A DNA stretch of 64,000 nucleotides from JARRQJ01 sp037381915 (GTDB lineage: Bacteria > Pseudomonadota > Gammaproteobacteria > DRLM01), in the NCBI GenBank assembly GCA_037381915.1, contig JARRQJ010000003.1:1-64000 (forward strand). The letters run 5' to 3'. Shown one piece after another: positions 18,156 through 26,970 of the stretch. A model generated the notes under the pieces. The model worked only from the letters and a program-made list of their open reading frames with translations. It was not told the DNA's origin and ran no database searches. Numbering within the stretch: the first letter of the stretch is position 1; each line of letters opens with the position of its first letter. The position numbers and the translations under genes are program-made.

Positions 18156-18292
18156 TGACGGATCGGGGTTGCGTCAACGCCTTTCCAGGCATCACGACCG
18201 CAGGAATCCTGCTGCAGGTGACCACAACGCCCTAGCCGAACGGCCGGTCGAAGCGCCCTGCGGCGATCCACTCAGAGAAGCTGATTGTCCGA

Positions 18293-20083
18293 TCAACGTC
18301 CCCGCAGGAACAACTTGTCCAGATCGTCCATGCGCAACTGCACCCAGGTGGGGCGGCCGTGGTTGCACTGACCGCTGCGCTCGGTGCGCTCCATGTCGCG
18401 CAGCAGCGCGTTCATTTCCGCCAGGCTCAATTTGCGCTGGGCGCGCACCGCCCCGTGACAGGCCACGGTCGAGAGGATTTCGTTGATGTGCTCGTTGATG
18501 CGGGTACTGGAACCGTAGGTATTGAGATCGGCGAGCACGTCCCGCACCAGCTGCGCCACATCCGCATCACGCAATAGGGCGGGCACCTGGCGAATCACCA
18601 GGCTTTCGGGGCCGATGCGGTTCACTTCGAAACCCAGCTCGCCGAACACCGCCTTATGTTCCTCGGCCAGACCGGCCTCCCGGGCGCTGACCTGCATACT
18701 GACCGGCACCAGCAGAGGCTGGGATACGATCTTGCCTTCTCCATGGGATTGCTTGAGGCCTTCATAGGCGATGCGCTCATGTGCCGCGTGCATGTCCACC
18801 ACGATCAGACCTTCGCCGTTTTCGGCGAGGATATACACGCCATGCAACTGCGCGATGGCGTAGCCCAAAGGATGGGCATCGCCAGCGACCTCAGTTTCTT
18901 CCTCGCTTATCCGCGGTTGCGGATGCAGGGCCGCGTAAGCGGCGATCTGCTCCCGTACCTGCAAAGGGATGGCGCTCTGCGACGGCGGCCGTGCGGCGAA
19001 GGTCGGGCTGCGCATGGTCGTGGCGGCCGGTCTCTCCAGTACCGCCAGATCTTCCTGCGTCTCGCCCGGCACCGGCGTACCGGGCCGCAACTGGGCCAGG
19101 GCGTCGTGCAGACCGCGAAACAGAAAATCATGCACGCGCCGGCTCTCCCGGAAACGCACCTCGTGTTTGGTGGGATGGACGTTGACGTCCACCTCTTCCG
19201 GCGGTAATTCCAGAAACAGCACGAAGGCGGGATGGCGGCCGTGGTATAACACATCCTGATAGGCCTGACGGATCGCATGGGCCACCAGCTTGTCGCGCAC
19301 CATGCGCCCGTTGACATAGAAATATTGCATATCCGCCTGGCTGCGCGAGAAAGTCGGCTGGCTGATCCAGCCCCACAGCCGCAATTCACCGACCTGGAAA
19401 TCCACCATCACCGCATTGGATGTAAACTCCTCGCCGCACAGCGTCGTCACGCGCCGCTGCTGCTCCTGTTCGGACGGCGCCGCCGCGAGCTTGTAGACCA
19501 CCCGCCCGCCGTGGTTTAGATGCACGGTCACGTCGAAGCGGCTGAGCGCCAGGCGCTTGACCACTTCCTCGAGATGATTGAACTCGGTACGCTCGGTGCG
19601 CAGAAACTTGCGCCGCGCCGGCGTGTTGAAAAACAGATCGCGCACCTCCACCGTGGTTCCGGGCGGGTGCGCTACAGGGGCCGGCTCAGCACCGCCTTCG
19701 TTTTCCACCTGCCAGGCGCGTTCGCTGCCAGGCGTACGTGATGCCAGACTCAGGCGCGAAACGGAACTGATGCTGGGCAGGGCCTCGCCGCGAAAACCCA
19801 GGCTCTTCACTGCGACCAGGTCGTCGAAGCTGTGGATCTTGCTGGTGGCATGGCGATCCAAAGCCATGGCCAGGTCATCGCGATGAATCCCGTGCCCGTC
19901 ATCGCGGATCCGGATCAACTTCGTCCCACCCGCTTCGATGTCCATTTCAATGCGCTGGGCTCCGGCATCCAGGCTGTTCTCCAGCAATTCCTTGACCACC
20001 GACGAAGGACGCTCTACCACCTCGCCGGCGGCGATCTGATTGGCAAGCTGGGCAGGCAGTAAAAAAATTCGCGAACCGGACAT
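18293..20083 (-). CDS. mutL: DNA mismatch repair protein MutL
   Basis: A 596-aa MutL, linking MutS mismatch recognition to strand incision. The GHKL ATPase motifs are LLENSLDAGA, RDDGHGI and SLGFRGEALPSI, with ARRKFLRTERTE next. The C-terminal dimerisation domain contains DMHAAHERIAYE (from D430), which matches the DQHA(X)2E(X)4E endonuclease motif with M for Q, plus ACHGAVRA and CNHGRP. This MutL therefore looks endonuclease-proficient, as in bacteria that lack MutH. GGGGAG precedes the ATG. It follows amiC after a 302-bp structured gap. Confidence 0.97.
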   Translation of the reverse strand: MSGSRIFLLPAQLANQIAAGEVVERPSSVVKELLENSLDAGAQRIEMDIEAGGTKLIRIRDDGHGIHRDDLAMALDRHATSKIHSFDDLVAVKSLGFRGEALPSISSVSRLSLASRTPGSERAWQVENEGGAEPAPVAHPPGTTVEVRDLFFNTPARRKFLRTERTEFNHLEEVVKRLALSRFDVTVHLNHGGRVVYKLAAAPSEQEQQRRVTTLCGEEFTSNAVMVDFQVGELRLWGWISQPTFSRSQADMQYFYVNGRMVRDKLVAHAIRQAYQDVLYHGRHPAFVLFLELPPEEVDVNVHPTKHEVRFRESRRVHDFLFRGLHDALAQLRPGTPVPGETQEDLAVLERPAATTMRSPTFAARPPSQSAIPLQVREQIAAYAALHPQPRISEEETEVAGDAHPLGYAIAQLHGVYILAENGEGLIVVDMHAAHERIAYEGLKQSHGEGKIVSQPLLVPVSMQVSAREAGLAEEHKAVFGELGFEVNRIGPESLVIRQVPALLRDADVAQLVRDVLADLNTYGSSTRINEHINEILSTVACHGAVRAQRKLSLAEMNALLRDMERTERSGQCNHGRPTWVQLRMDDLDKLFLRGR

Positions 20084-20385
20084 CTCGACTCCCCGTAAAC
20101 GACCCTTCGCGCATTATAAAGGATGAGAGCGGTGATGGGCGCTAATTCAAGAAAGACTCCCCCAACCCGCCGTTGCCCCGCTAAAGCAACGGCATTCGAA
20201 AAGAAACACTTCTTTCACCTATAGTTAGATTGATTGCTATCTTTGACGTCGGCGTCACCGCTACGCCGAGATCCCCTGGCGACGCCAAACAACGCGCGAC
20301 GGGGAGATCGTGTTCCAATATCTACAAAAGCTGGCCGCCGCCTGTTTGAAGCGGCCGGAGGTGGTACGCCATGAAGTACCAAGAA
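20084..20385. other. Structured amiC-mutL intergenic region
   Basis: No gene is visible in these 302 bp between amiC and mutL (both leftward). It contains several strong hairpins: GCCGTTGC/GCAACGGC at 20169-20193 (8-bp stem, 9-nt loop), TCGGCGT/ACGCCGA at 20249-20269 (7-bp stem), and GGCCGC/GCGGCC around 20330-20355. Together they could terminate amiC transcription, form a mutL leader, or encode a small RNA. A mutL promoter here is likely because the gap is too long for simple operon spacing. Confidence 0.4.
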
Positions 20386-21783
20386 TCAGGTGCCGTCGCT
20401 GGGCGGGATGCGCAGCACGGTTCCGACGTAGAGGCGATCGCTGCTGAGATTGTTGGACACCCGCAAGGTGTGGACGCTCACACCGTAATGGTTGGCGATG
20501 GTGGAGAGTGTATCACCCTTGGAGATCGTGTACTTGCGCGTGGAATTGGCCTGGGCGATCTTGGTGCCCGGCGGAGCGTTCTCCCGGAAATATTCCTGCA
20601 CACCCTGCGCGATGGCGCGTGCCAGCCGTCTCTGATAGACGGGTGATGTCAGCTTTCGTTCCTGCTGGGGGTTGGAGATGAAGGCGGTTTCTACCAGCAT
20701 GGACGGGATATCCGGGGCCTTGAGCACCACGAAACCGGCGTGCTCGATACGGTGGCGATGCAGCTTGCCCACGGTGCCCAGTTCATGCAACACCTCGCTG
20801 CCCGCCCGGTCGCTGGCTTCAATGGTGGCGGTCTGGGACAGGTCCAACAGTACCGACTTCAAGACGTCGTCCTTGTCGTCCAGACTCACGCCGCCGACCA
20901 GGTCCGCGGCGTTTTCCTTCTCCGCAAGCCAACGCGCCGCCTCGCTGCTGGCGCCGCTCTCGGACAGCACATACACCGAGGAGCCCTTGACGGAACGATC
21001 GTCAATGGCATCGGCGTGAATGGAAATGAAGAGATCGGCCTTGGCCTTTCGAGCCTTGATCACGCGTTTACGCAGCGGCACGAAATAATCGCCATCGCGG
21101 GTCAGTACCGGCTTGATGCCGGGTTCGGCGCTGAGTTGTTTGTCCAATTGGCGGGCGATGGCCAGGGTGACATTCTTCTCTTTCACCCCGTGGGGACCGT
21201 GGGCGCCGGGATCGATACCGCCGTGCCCGGCATCGATGGCAACCACCACATCCCGAAGCTTCGTTTTGGACGGCGCGTTGGCCGCGATCACCGTCCGAGT
21301 CCTGCCGGACGCGCTGTGCGGTCCGGGCGCCGCGGCGGCGGTGCGTGCGACCGGGGGGGCCGGTTGCGGTACCGCCGCAGTTGCGACACGCGTGACCCCA
21401 ACCCGCTGTAGATCTACTACCAGGCGGTATCCGCGAACAGCCGCCGACGGTTGGAGAATGAAACTCTTGGTGACCACCTTGCTCTTAACCACCAACACCA
21501 GACGCAGATCGCGACCATGGCGTATCCCGCTGCGTACCGCCTGCACCGGACTGCCGTTGACATGCACATTGGGTAGCGCGGATCGCAGCCGGGCATTTTT
21601 AAGATCGATCACTACGCGCGCCGGATGCGGCAGGGTAAACACCTTGTAGTCTGGTGATTTACTGAGATTCAGGACCAGGCGGCTGGTTTCGGGCGCGACG
21701 GTATAATGCACTTCCCTGACCTTGACTGAGGCCAGTGCCGGCACCGATAACATCACGAGTAAAAGAGCCACTATTCTTTTCAT
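20386..21783 (-). CDS. amiC: N-acetylmuramoyl-L-alanine amidase with AMIN and LysM domains
   Basis: A 465-aa exported cell-wall amidase that splits daughter-cell peptidoglycan. A signal peptide (MKRIVALLLVMLSVPALA) is followed by an AMIN domain (KVREVHYTVAPETSRLVLNL) that targets the septum. The Amidase_3 zinc domain follows, with IDAGHGGIDPGA, KEKNVTLAIAR and SIHADAI as ligand motifs and catalytic Glu in VETAFISNP. A LysM domain (YTISKGDTLSTIANHYGVSV) binds glycan at the C-terminus. The LysM makes it AmiB-like in architecture; the amiB/amiC symbol choice is arbitrary. It lies in the conserved nnr-tsaE-amidase-mutL order. Confidence 0.94.
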   Translation of the reverse strand: MKRIVALLLVMLSVPALASVKVREVHYTVAPETSRLVLNLSKSPDYKVFTLPHPARVVIDLKNARLRSALPNVHVNGSPVQAVRSGIRHGRDLRLVLVVKSKVVTKSFILQPSAAVRGYRLVVDLQRVGVTRVATAAVPQPAPPVARTAAAAPGPHSASGRTRTVIAANAPSKTKLRDVVVAIDAGHGGIDPGAHGPHGVKEKNVTLAIARQLDKQLSAEPGIKPVLTRDGDYFVPLRKRVIKARKAKADLFISIHADAIDDRSVKGSSVYVLSESGASSEAARWLAEKENAADLVGGVSLDDKDDVLKSVLLDLSQTATIEASDRAGSEVLHELGTVGKLHRHRIEHAGFVVLKAPDIPSMLVETAFISNPQQERKLTSPVYQRRLARAIAQGVQEYFRENAPPGTKIAQANSTRKYTISKGDTLSTIANHYGVSVHTLRVSNNLSSDRLYVGTVLRIPPSDGT

Positions 21784-21939
21784 GGTCGCGTCCCTGTACC
21801 CACTCTATCGCGAAGGTATACATGACCCTGACGATTTTCGCAAGTATTTTGAGTTGAATCCTGGGCTTATAGATTCAACTTATCCTTTTCACAAAGCAAG
21901 CAGCGCTATCTACGTCCTATTATAGGATATCGGCGTGAT

Positions 21940-22410
21940 TCAGCCAGGATTGAGATCGACGCCCCCCAAAGCCTCAAGGAAGGTTTTTCCAGCGGCACCC
22001 TGGTCTTCCAGCGAGATCCAGCGGCCTTCACCCGCGTAGTCGAGGGTAATCACCACATCGGCAGGGGGCAAAAACCCCGCTCCCCGTTCGGGCCACTCCA
22101 CCAGGACGATGGCATGGTCATCCTGCAATTCGCGCAGGCCGAGATAGTCGAGTTCCGCCGCGTCGCGCACTCGATAGAGATCCAAGTGATACACGTGCCA
22201 GGGACCGATTTCATACGGTTCTATCAAGGTATAGGTCGGGCTCTTCACCACCGCATCGTATCCCATCCCGCGCATGAAACCCCGCACCAGGGTGGTTTTG
22301 CCCGCGCCCAGAGGACCGTGCAGATAGAACACCAGCGGAGCATGGCAGGCCTCGGCTAGGCGCATCCCCGCCGCGACCATGGCCGCCTCATCCTGCACGG
22401 CAAATTTCAT
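21940..22410 (-). CDS. tsaE: tRNA t6A threonylcarbamoyltransferase ATPase TsaE
   Basis: A 156-aa P-loop ATPase that works with TsaB and TsaD to add the threonylcarbamoyl group to A37 of ANN-decoding tRNAs. The Walker A is GPLGAGKTT with K38, then SPTYTLIEPYE (switch), YHLDLYRV and the VEWPERG motif. The ATG overlaps the nnr stop (ATGA), so the two are translationally coupled. A 156-bp gap separates it from amiC. Length and motifs are standard. Confidence 0.96.
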   Translation of the reverse strand: MKFAVQDEAAMVAAGMRLAEACHAPLVFYLHGPLGAGKTTLVRGFMRGMGYDAVVKSPTYTLIEPYEIGPWHVYHLDLYRVRDAAELDYLGLRELQDDHAIVLVEWPERGAGFLPPADVVITLDYAGEGRWISLEDQGAAGKTFLEALGGVDLNPG

Positions 22411-23912
22411 GGGGGCAAGGACGGATTCACCAGGCGCTGCAACGGCCCCATCAAATCCCCGGCCATCAGACCCCGCTCTCCTCCCTGCGCCGCCGCAACG
22501 TCGCCGGCACCGCCGTGCAGCCGGACGCCGGCCAGTGCCGCGTCCCAGGGATTCAAACCCTGCGCCAGCAACCCGGCGATCACCCCGGTCAGCACATCGC
22601 CCATGCCGCCCACCGCCATACCCGGATTACCCGTATCGCACAGTGCCACCGGGTCATAGCCATTGCACACCAGTGTGCCTGCCCCTTTCAATACCACTAC
22701 CCCGCCATAGCGCTTGTGCAGTTCGCGCACCGCCTGCCAGCGATCGGCCTGCACCTCAGCCACCGGGACCTTCAATAGGCGCGCAGCTTCACCCGGGTGA
22801 GGAGTGAGTATCCAATGAGAGCGGCGCAACGGTTCCTGTGCCAGCCAGTAGAGGGCATCGGCATCCACCACCATGGGCAGCGAACTCTCCAGGGCGGCGC
22901 CGAATATCATTTTCCCCCAGCTATGACGACCGAGACCTGGTCCGACCGCCAGCACGCTTGCCCTGGACAATAACGCTTGTAATGCATTGGCTTCCGGAAT
23001 ACCGTGACACATCAATTCGGGACGTGCCGCGTTCAAGGCCGCGGCATGGGACGGGTGGGTCGCCATGCTGATCAATCCGGCACCGACGCGGGCCGCCGCC
23101 TCACCCGCAAGACGCAACGCCCCCGCCATGCCTGGTGCGCCCCCCATCACCAACACATGGCCGTGTGCGCCCTTGTGGGCGGTGCGCGGACGGGGCGCCA
23201 ACGAGGGATTGATGCGATCCGACGTGATGCGGAATGCAGGTGCCGGAACCCGCCGGTAGATCTCTTCGGGTACTTCTAAACCGTCGAAACTGACTTCACC
23301 GCAATAGTCCGGACCTTGCCCGGTGAACAGGCCCTGCTTCAAACCGACGAAGGTCATAGTCTTGGCCGCCCGCACGGCGCTCCCCAGGGGATTGCCATTG
23401 TCCGCGTGGAGACCGGACGGGATATCCAAGGACAATACGGGCGCGGCCTGGCGGTTGATCAAGTCGATCGCCTCGCCATGCAAGCCGCTCACCTCCCGGT
23501 CCAGCCCCGTGCCCAAGACAGCGTCCACCACCACGTCGGCTTCCGGCCAGCGATCCGGTACGAAAGGCGAAACCTGCACCCCGGTCTTGAGCATTGCCTC
23601 GCAGGCGCGGCGGGCGTCGCCGCGCAACTGTGCCGCCTCCCCCAGCAACAACACCTCGACTTGCATGCCGCCTTCACGGGCAAGCCGTGCCAGAACGAAG
23701 CCGTCCCCGCCATTGTTGCCGATACCGCACACGACGACCACGGTGCGCGCACGCGGCCAGCTCCGCCGCAACAGGCGCAAACCCGCCATTCCAGCACGGC
23801 TCATCAGGGTATAACCGGGTATGCCCCGATCGGTAATGGCGATACGATCAAGCTCGCGCAAGTCCTGCGCGCGGTACAGTGCTTGGGGAAGTTCACGCAT
23901 GGAGGTCGGCAT
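22407..23912 (-). CDS. nnr: Bifunctional NAD(P)HX epimerase/dehydratase
   Basis: A roughly 500-aa metabolite-repair enzyme. The N-terminal YjeF_N domain epimerises damaged NAD(P)HX (GIGNNGGDGFVLARLA; VVDAVLGTGLDREVSG). The C-terminal ribokinase-like domain dehydrates the S form with ADP (VLVMGGAPGMAGAL; LTPHPGEAARLL; GNPGMAVGGMGDVLTG). The start is uncertain: in-frame ATGs occur at 23939, 23924, 23912 and 23900, none with a good ribosome binding site. I chose 23912 from family spacing to LPQALYRAQ. It is divergent from queG with overlapping upstream DNA, as in E. coli. Confidence 0.93.
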   Translation of the reverse strand: MPTSMRELPQALYRAQDLRELDRIAITDRGIPGYTLMSRAGMAGLRLLRRSWPRARTVVVVCGIGNNGGDGFVLARLAREGGMQVEVLLLGEAAQLRGDARRACEAMLKTGVQVSPFVPDRWPEADVVVDAVLGTGLDREVSGLHGEAIDLINRQAAPVLSLDIPSGLHADNGNPLGSAVRAAKTMTFVGLKQGLFTGQGPDYCGEVSFDGLEVPEEIYRRVPAPAFRITSDRINPSLAPRPRTAHKGAHGHVLVMGGAPGMAGALRLAGEAAARVGAGLISMATHPSHAAALNAARPELMCHGIPEANALQALLSRASVLAVGPGLGRHSWGKMIFGAALESSLPMVVDADALYWLAQEPLRRSHWILTPHPGEAARLLKVPVAEVQADRWQAVRELHKRYGGVVVLKGAGTLVCNGYDPVALCDTGNPGMAVGGMGDVLTGVIAGLLAQGLNPWDAALAGVRLHGGAGDVAAAQGGERGLMAGDLMGPLQRLVNPSLPP

Positions 23913-23933
23913 ATTGGTTATCATATAACGGCT

Positions 23934-25031
23934 ATGCATTACTCACCAAACGCCGTCGGCGCCGCCGATGAAACGGAGTGGACGCGGCTGGCCGCGGACA
24001 TCAAATCCTGGGGCAAGGCCCTTGGCTTTCAGCAAGTCGGCATCAGCGATACCCAGCTGGACGAAGCCGAAGGCAGACTGCGCGACTGGCTGGCGGCCGG
24101 CCGTCACGGCCACATGGCCTACATGGAACGCCACGGTGCCAAGCGCAGCCGTCCTGCCCAGTTGGTCCCGGGTACTTTGCGGATTATCTCCGCACGCATG
24201 GACTATCTCCCGCCGCGCACTGCACCCGCCGAAGAGGTCCTGCGGCGCAGCGATCGGGCCTATGTATCGCGTTACGCCCTGGGTCGCGATTATCACAAAG
24301 TCCTGCGCCGCCGTCTGCAGCGACTGGCCGATCGCATCCGCGCGGTGACCGGCTCCTTCGGCCACCGGGCGTTCGTGGACAGTGCCCCGGTCTTGGAAAA
24401 GGCCATTGCGGCAAAGGCCGGTTTGGGCTGGATAGGCAAACATACTAATTTATTGCACCGGGAAGCAGGCTCCTGGTTTTTTCTGGGGGAACTCTACACC
24501 GATCTGCCCTTGCCGGTAGATACACCGGTCACAAATCATTGCGGCGAGTGCCGGGCGTGTATCGACGTATGCCCGACCCAGGCGATCGTGGCCCCCTATC
24601 AACTCGACGCCCGCCGCTGCATTTCGTATCTGACCATCGAGCTGCGTGGCAGCATCCCCGTCGAATTGCGTCCCCTTATCGGGAATCGCATCTACGGTTG
24701 CGACGACTGCCAATTGGTATGCCCGTGGAACCGTTTTGCGCAGCTGAGCGCCGAAGCGGATTTCCTGCCGCGGTACGACCTGGACGCGCCTCTCCTCATC
24801 GAGCTTTTCGCATGGAGCAAAGAGGAATTCCTGCTGCGTACCGAAGGATCAGCGATCCGCCGCATTGGTTATGAATGCTGGTTGCGAAATATCGCCGTCG
24901 CCTTGGGCAACGCACCGACCGCTGAACCGATACTTTCCGCCCTGCATTCCCGCCTCGATCATCCTTCGACACTGGTACGCGAACACGTTGCCTGGGCTCT
25001 GGCGCAACAGCACAGGACAGCCTCACTGTAG
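23934..25031 (+). CDS. queG: Epoxyqueuosine reductase
   Basis: A 365-aa cobalamin- and Fe-S-dependent enzyme performing the last step of queuosine synthesis in tRNA. Visible hallmarks are GFQQVGISD at the N-terminus, the active-site region FVDSAPVLEKAIAAKAGLGWIGKHTNLL, and two 4Fe-4S motifs: CGECRACIDVCP and CDDCQLVCPWN. The C-terminal HEAT-like helices (LSALHSRLDHPSTLVREHVAWAL) are present. The ATG at 23934 (MHYSPNAVGA) is chosen from family length; the frame is open far upstream but runs antisense to nnr. It neighbours orn (convergent), a common arrangement. Confidence 0.95.
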   Translation: MHYSPNAVGAADETEWTRLAADIKSWGKALGFQQVGISDTQLDEAEGRLRDWLAAGRHGHMAYMERHGAKRSRPAQLVPGTLRIISARMDYLPPRTAPAEEVLRRSDRAYVSRYALGRDYHKVLRRRLQRLADRIRAVTGSFGHRAFVDSAPVLEKAIAAKAGLGWIGKHTNLLHREAGSWFFLGELYTDLPLPVDTPVTNHCGECRACIDVCPTQAIVAPYQLDARRCISYLTIELRGSIPVELRPLIGNRIYGCDDCQLVCPWNRFAQLSAEADFLPRYDLDAPLLIELFAWSKEEFLLRTEGSAIRRIGYECWLRNIAVALGNAPTAEPILSALHSRLDHPSTLVREHVAWALAQQHRTASL

Positions 25032-25057
25032 CGCCAGTTACGCAGTAGCTCTGCGGA

Positions 25058-25615
25058 TCACAGGTTTCCCGGCCGGCAGAAGAAATTCTGCCCGTAATAA
25101 CGGAGTTCAGTGATGGAATCGCGGATATCTTCCAGCGCTAAGTGGGTGCTTTCCTTGGTGTAGCCGGCGTACACCGACGGAAACCAGCGGCGTGCCAATT
25201 CCTTGATGGTGCTGACATCCAGATTGCGGTAATGGAAATAACGTTCCAGCTCCGGCATACAGCGGGCGAGAAAACGGCGGTCCTGGCAGATACTGTTGCC
25301 GCACATCGGTGACGTGCGGGGTGCGACATGCTTGGCCAGGAACTCCAAGGTCATTTGCTCGGCCTGTACTTCGCTATAGGGACTGGCGCGCACCCGATTG
25401 AGCAGGCCTGACTTGCCGTGCTGGTTCTTGTTCCAGTCATCCATGGCATTCAGTATCGCATCCTCCTGGTGAATGGCGATCACCGGCCCTTCTTCCAGGA
25501 TATTTAGGGCGCTATCGGTAACAATCGTTGCTATCTCAATGATATAATCCCTGTTGGTATCAAGACCGGTCATCTCCAAATCGATCCAGATCAAATTTAG
25601 CGGATCTTGGCTCAT
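25058..25615 (-). CDS. orn: Oligoribonuclease
   Basis: A 185-aa DEDDh 3'-5' exonuclease that degrades di- to short oligoribonucleotides, including pGpG from c-di-GMP turnover, and is essential in many gammaproteobacteria. The acidic residues sit in WIDLEMTGLD (residues ~10-19), GNSICQDRRF, and the His-containing HLALEDIRDSI near residue 160. It is convergent with queG and divergent from the M48 protease gene, with 78 bp between starts. Its presence is notable because the window also holds a PilZ protein, so c-di-GMP signalling is likely in this organism. Confidence 0.97.
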   Translation of the reverse strand: MSQDPLNLIWIDLEMTGLDTNRDYIIEIATIVTDSALNILEEGPVIAIHQEDAILNAMDDWNKNQHGKSGLLNRVRASPYSEVQAEQMTLEFLAKHVAPRTSPMCGNSICQDRRFLARCMPELERYFHYRNLDVSTIKELARRWFPSVYAGYTKESTHLALEDIRDSITELRYYGQNFFCRPGNL

Positions 25616-25693
25616 TACACAGTTCCTTCCATCACCACGTTTAGGACGATTGTATCAAAACCTTCTCTCAATAACGGCCAAGCCTATCATCCC

Positions 25694-26950
25694 ATGAACG
25701 GATTTACTTTCGTATTTTTGACCTTCGTCCTGGCCACCAGTGCCGTTCATTTGTGGTTGGCGGGCCGCCAGCGCCTCAGCGCCCTGCGCCACCGCCAGCA
25801 GGTGCCCGAGGCCTTCCGCGGCCAGATCGACTCGACGGTACATGAAAAGGCGGCCGACTACACGGCCGCAAAGATGAGACTGGAGCAAGTCGACGTCGTC
25901 ATCGGCGCAATGCTGGTATTGGCTTGGACGCTGGGCGGCGGCCTGAACGCCCTCGCCGCCGCGTGGGACATGAGCGGCTGGGGTGCCGTCGCCGCAGGCA
26001 CCGGCCTCGTTATCAGCGCGCTACTGGTGATGGCTCTCCTGGACATGCCCATGGATATCTACCGCACCTTCGTCGTTGAAGCCAAATTCGGCTTCAACCG
26101 CACGACCCCCGCTCTCTACTTCAGCGACACCGTCAAACAGGGGGTGATCTCCCTGTTACTGGGCACGCCGATCATCGCCATATTATTGTGGCTGGTCATG
26201 CACGCCGGCGCATGGTGGTGGGTCTACGGCTGGTTGATATGGACTGCGTTCACCCTGGTCATGCTCTGGCTCTACCCCACCCTGATCGCACCCCTGTTCA
26301 ATCGCTTCACGCCCTTACAGGACGAGGCCCTACGCGAAAGGATCGTCAATTTGCTGAAACGCTGCGGTTTCAATAATGGCGGCATCTTCGTCATGGACGG
26401 CTCAAAACGCTCACAACACGGCAACGCGTACTTCACGGGTTTCGGCACCAACAAGCGCATCGTCTTCTTTGACACCCTGTTAAAGAGTCTCCAGCCCGAC
26501 GAAATCGAAGCCGTGCTGGCTCATGAGCTCGGCCATTTCAAACACGGACACGTACGCAAACGTTTCATACTGATTACCGTCACAAGCCTGGTGGCCTTTG
26601 CGATCCTGGGGGCGCTGGTCAACGCACCGTGGTTCTACAGCGGACTCGGCGTCCGGCACCCTTCCTACGCCACGGCCCTGGTATTGTTCCTGCTGATAAT
26701 GCCGTATTTCTCCGCCGTGATGAAACCCGTCTCATCGTACTGGATGCGCAAACATGAATTCGAGGCCGATGACTACGCCGCTGCCCAGACCAATGCGCGC
26801 AATCTGATCCACGCGTTGGTGAAGCTATATCAAGAGAACGCCGCCAGCTTGACCCCGGACAGTCTCTATTCGGCTTATCACGACTCCCACCCACCCGCGC
26901 CGATCCGGATTTCGCATTTGGCCGCCAAATCGCCCGCGCCTGCCCCCTAA
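25694..26950 (+). CDS. M48 (Ste24/CAAX-type) membrane metalloprotease
   Basis: A 418-aa integral membrane zinc protease of the Ste24 type. The zinc motif is HELGHFKHGH (near residues 276-285) and the third ligand is in HEFEADDYAA. Earlier conserved elements include RLEQVDVV, PMDIYRTFVVEAKFGFN and the KRSQHGNAYFTGFG signature. About seven hydrophobic segments are visible. Bacterial homologues belong to the envelope quality-control class, though substrates are rarely known. The start at 25694 gives a signal-anchor; the frame is open upstream to 25607. rsgA follows 20 bp later, so they probably share a transcript. Confidence 0.92.
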   Translation: MNGFTFVFLTFVLATSAVHLWLAGRQRLSALRHRQQVPEAFRGQIDSTVHEKAADYTAAKMRLEQVDVVIGAMLVLAWTLGGGLNALAAAWDMSGWGAVAAGTGLVISALLVMALLDMPMDIYRTFVVEAKFGFNRTTPALYFSDTVKQGVISLLLGTPIIAILLWLVMHAGAWWWVYGWLIWTAFTLVMLWLYPTLIAPLFNRFTPLQDEALRERIVNLLKRCGFNNGGIFVMDGSKRSQHGNAYFTGFGTNKRIVFFDTLLKSLQPDEIEAVLAHELGHFKHGHVRKRFILITVTSLVAFAILGALVNAPWFYSGLGVRHPSYATALVLFLLIMPYFSAVMKPVSSYWMRKHEFEADDYAAAQTNARNLIHALVKLYQENAASLTPDSLYSAYHDSHPPAPIRISHLAAKSPAPAP

Positions 26951-26970
26951 GCGCGACGATCCGCAAATCC

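Noticed and set aside
23316..23933. Upstream extension of queG
   Set aside because: It runs antisense through nnr and has no QueG similarity; conserved sequence starts after 23934.
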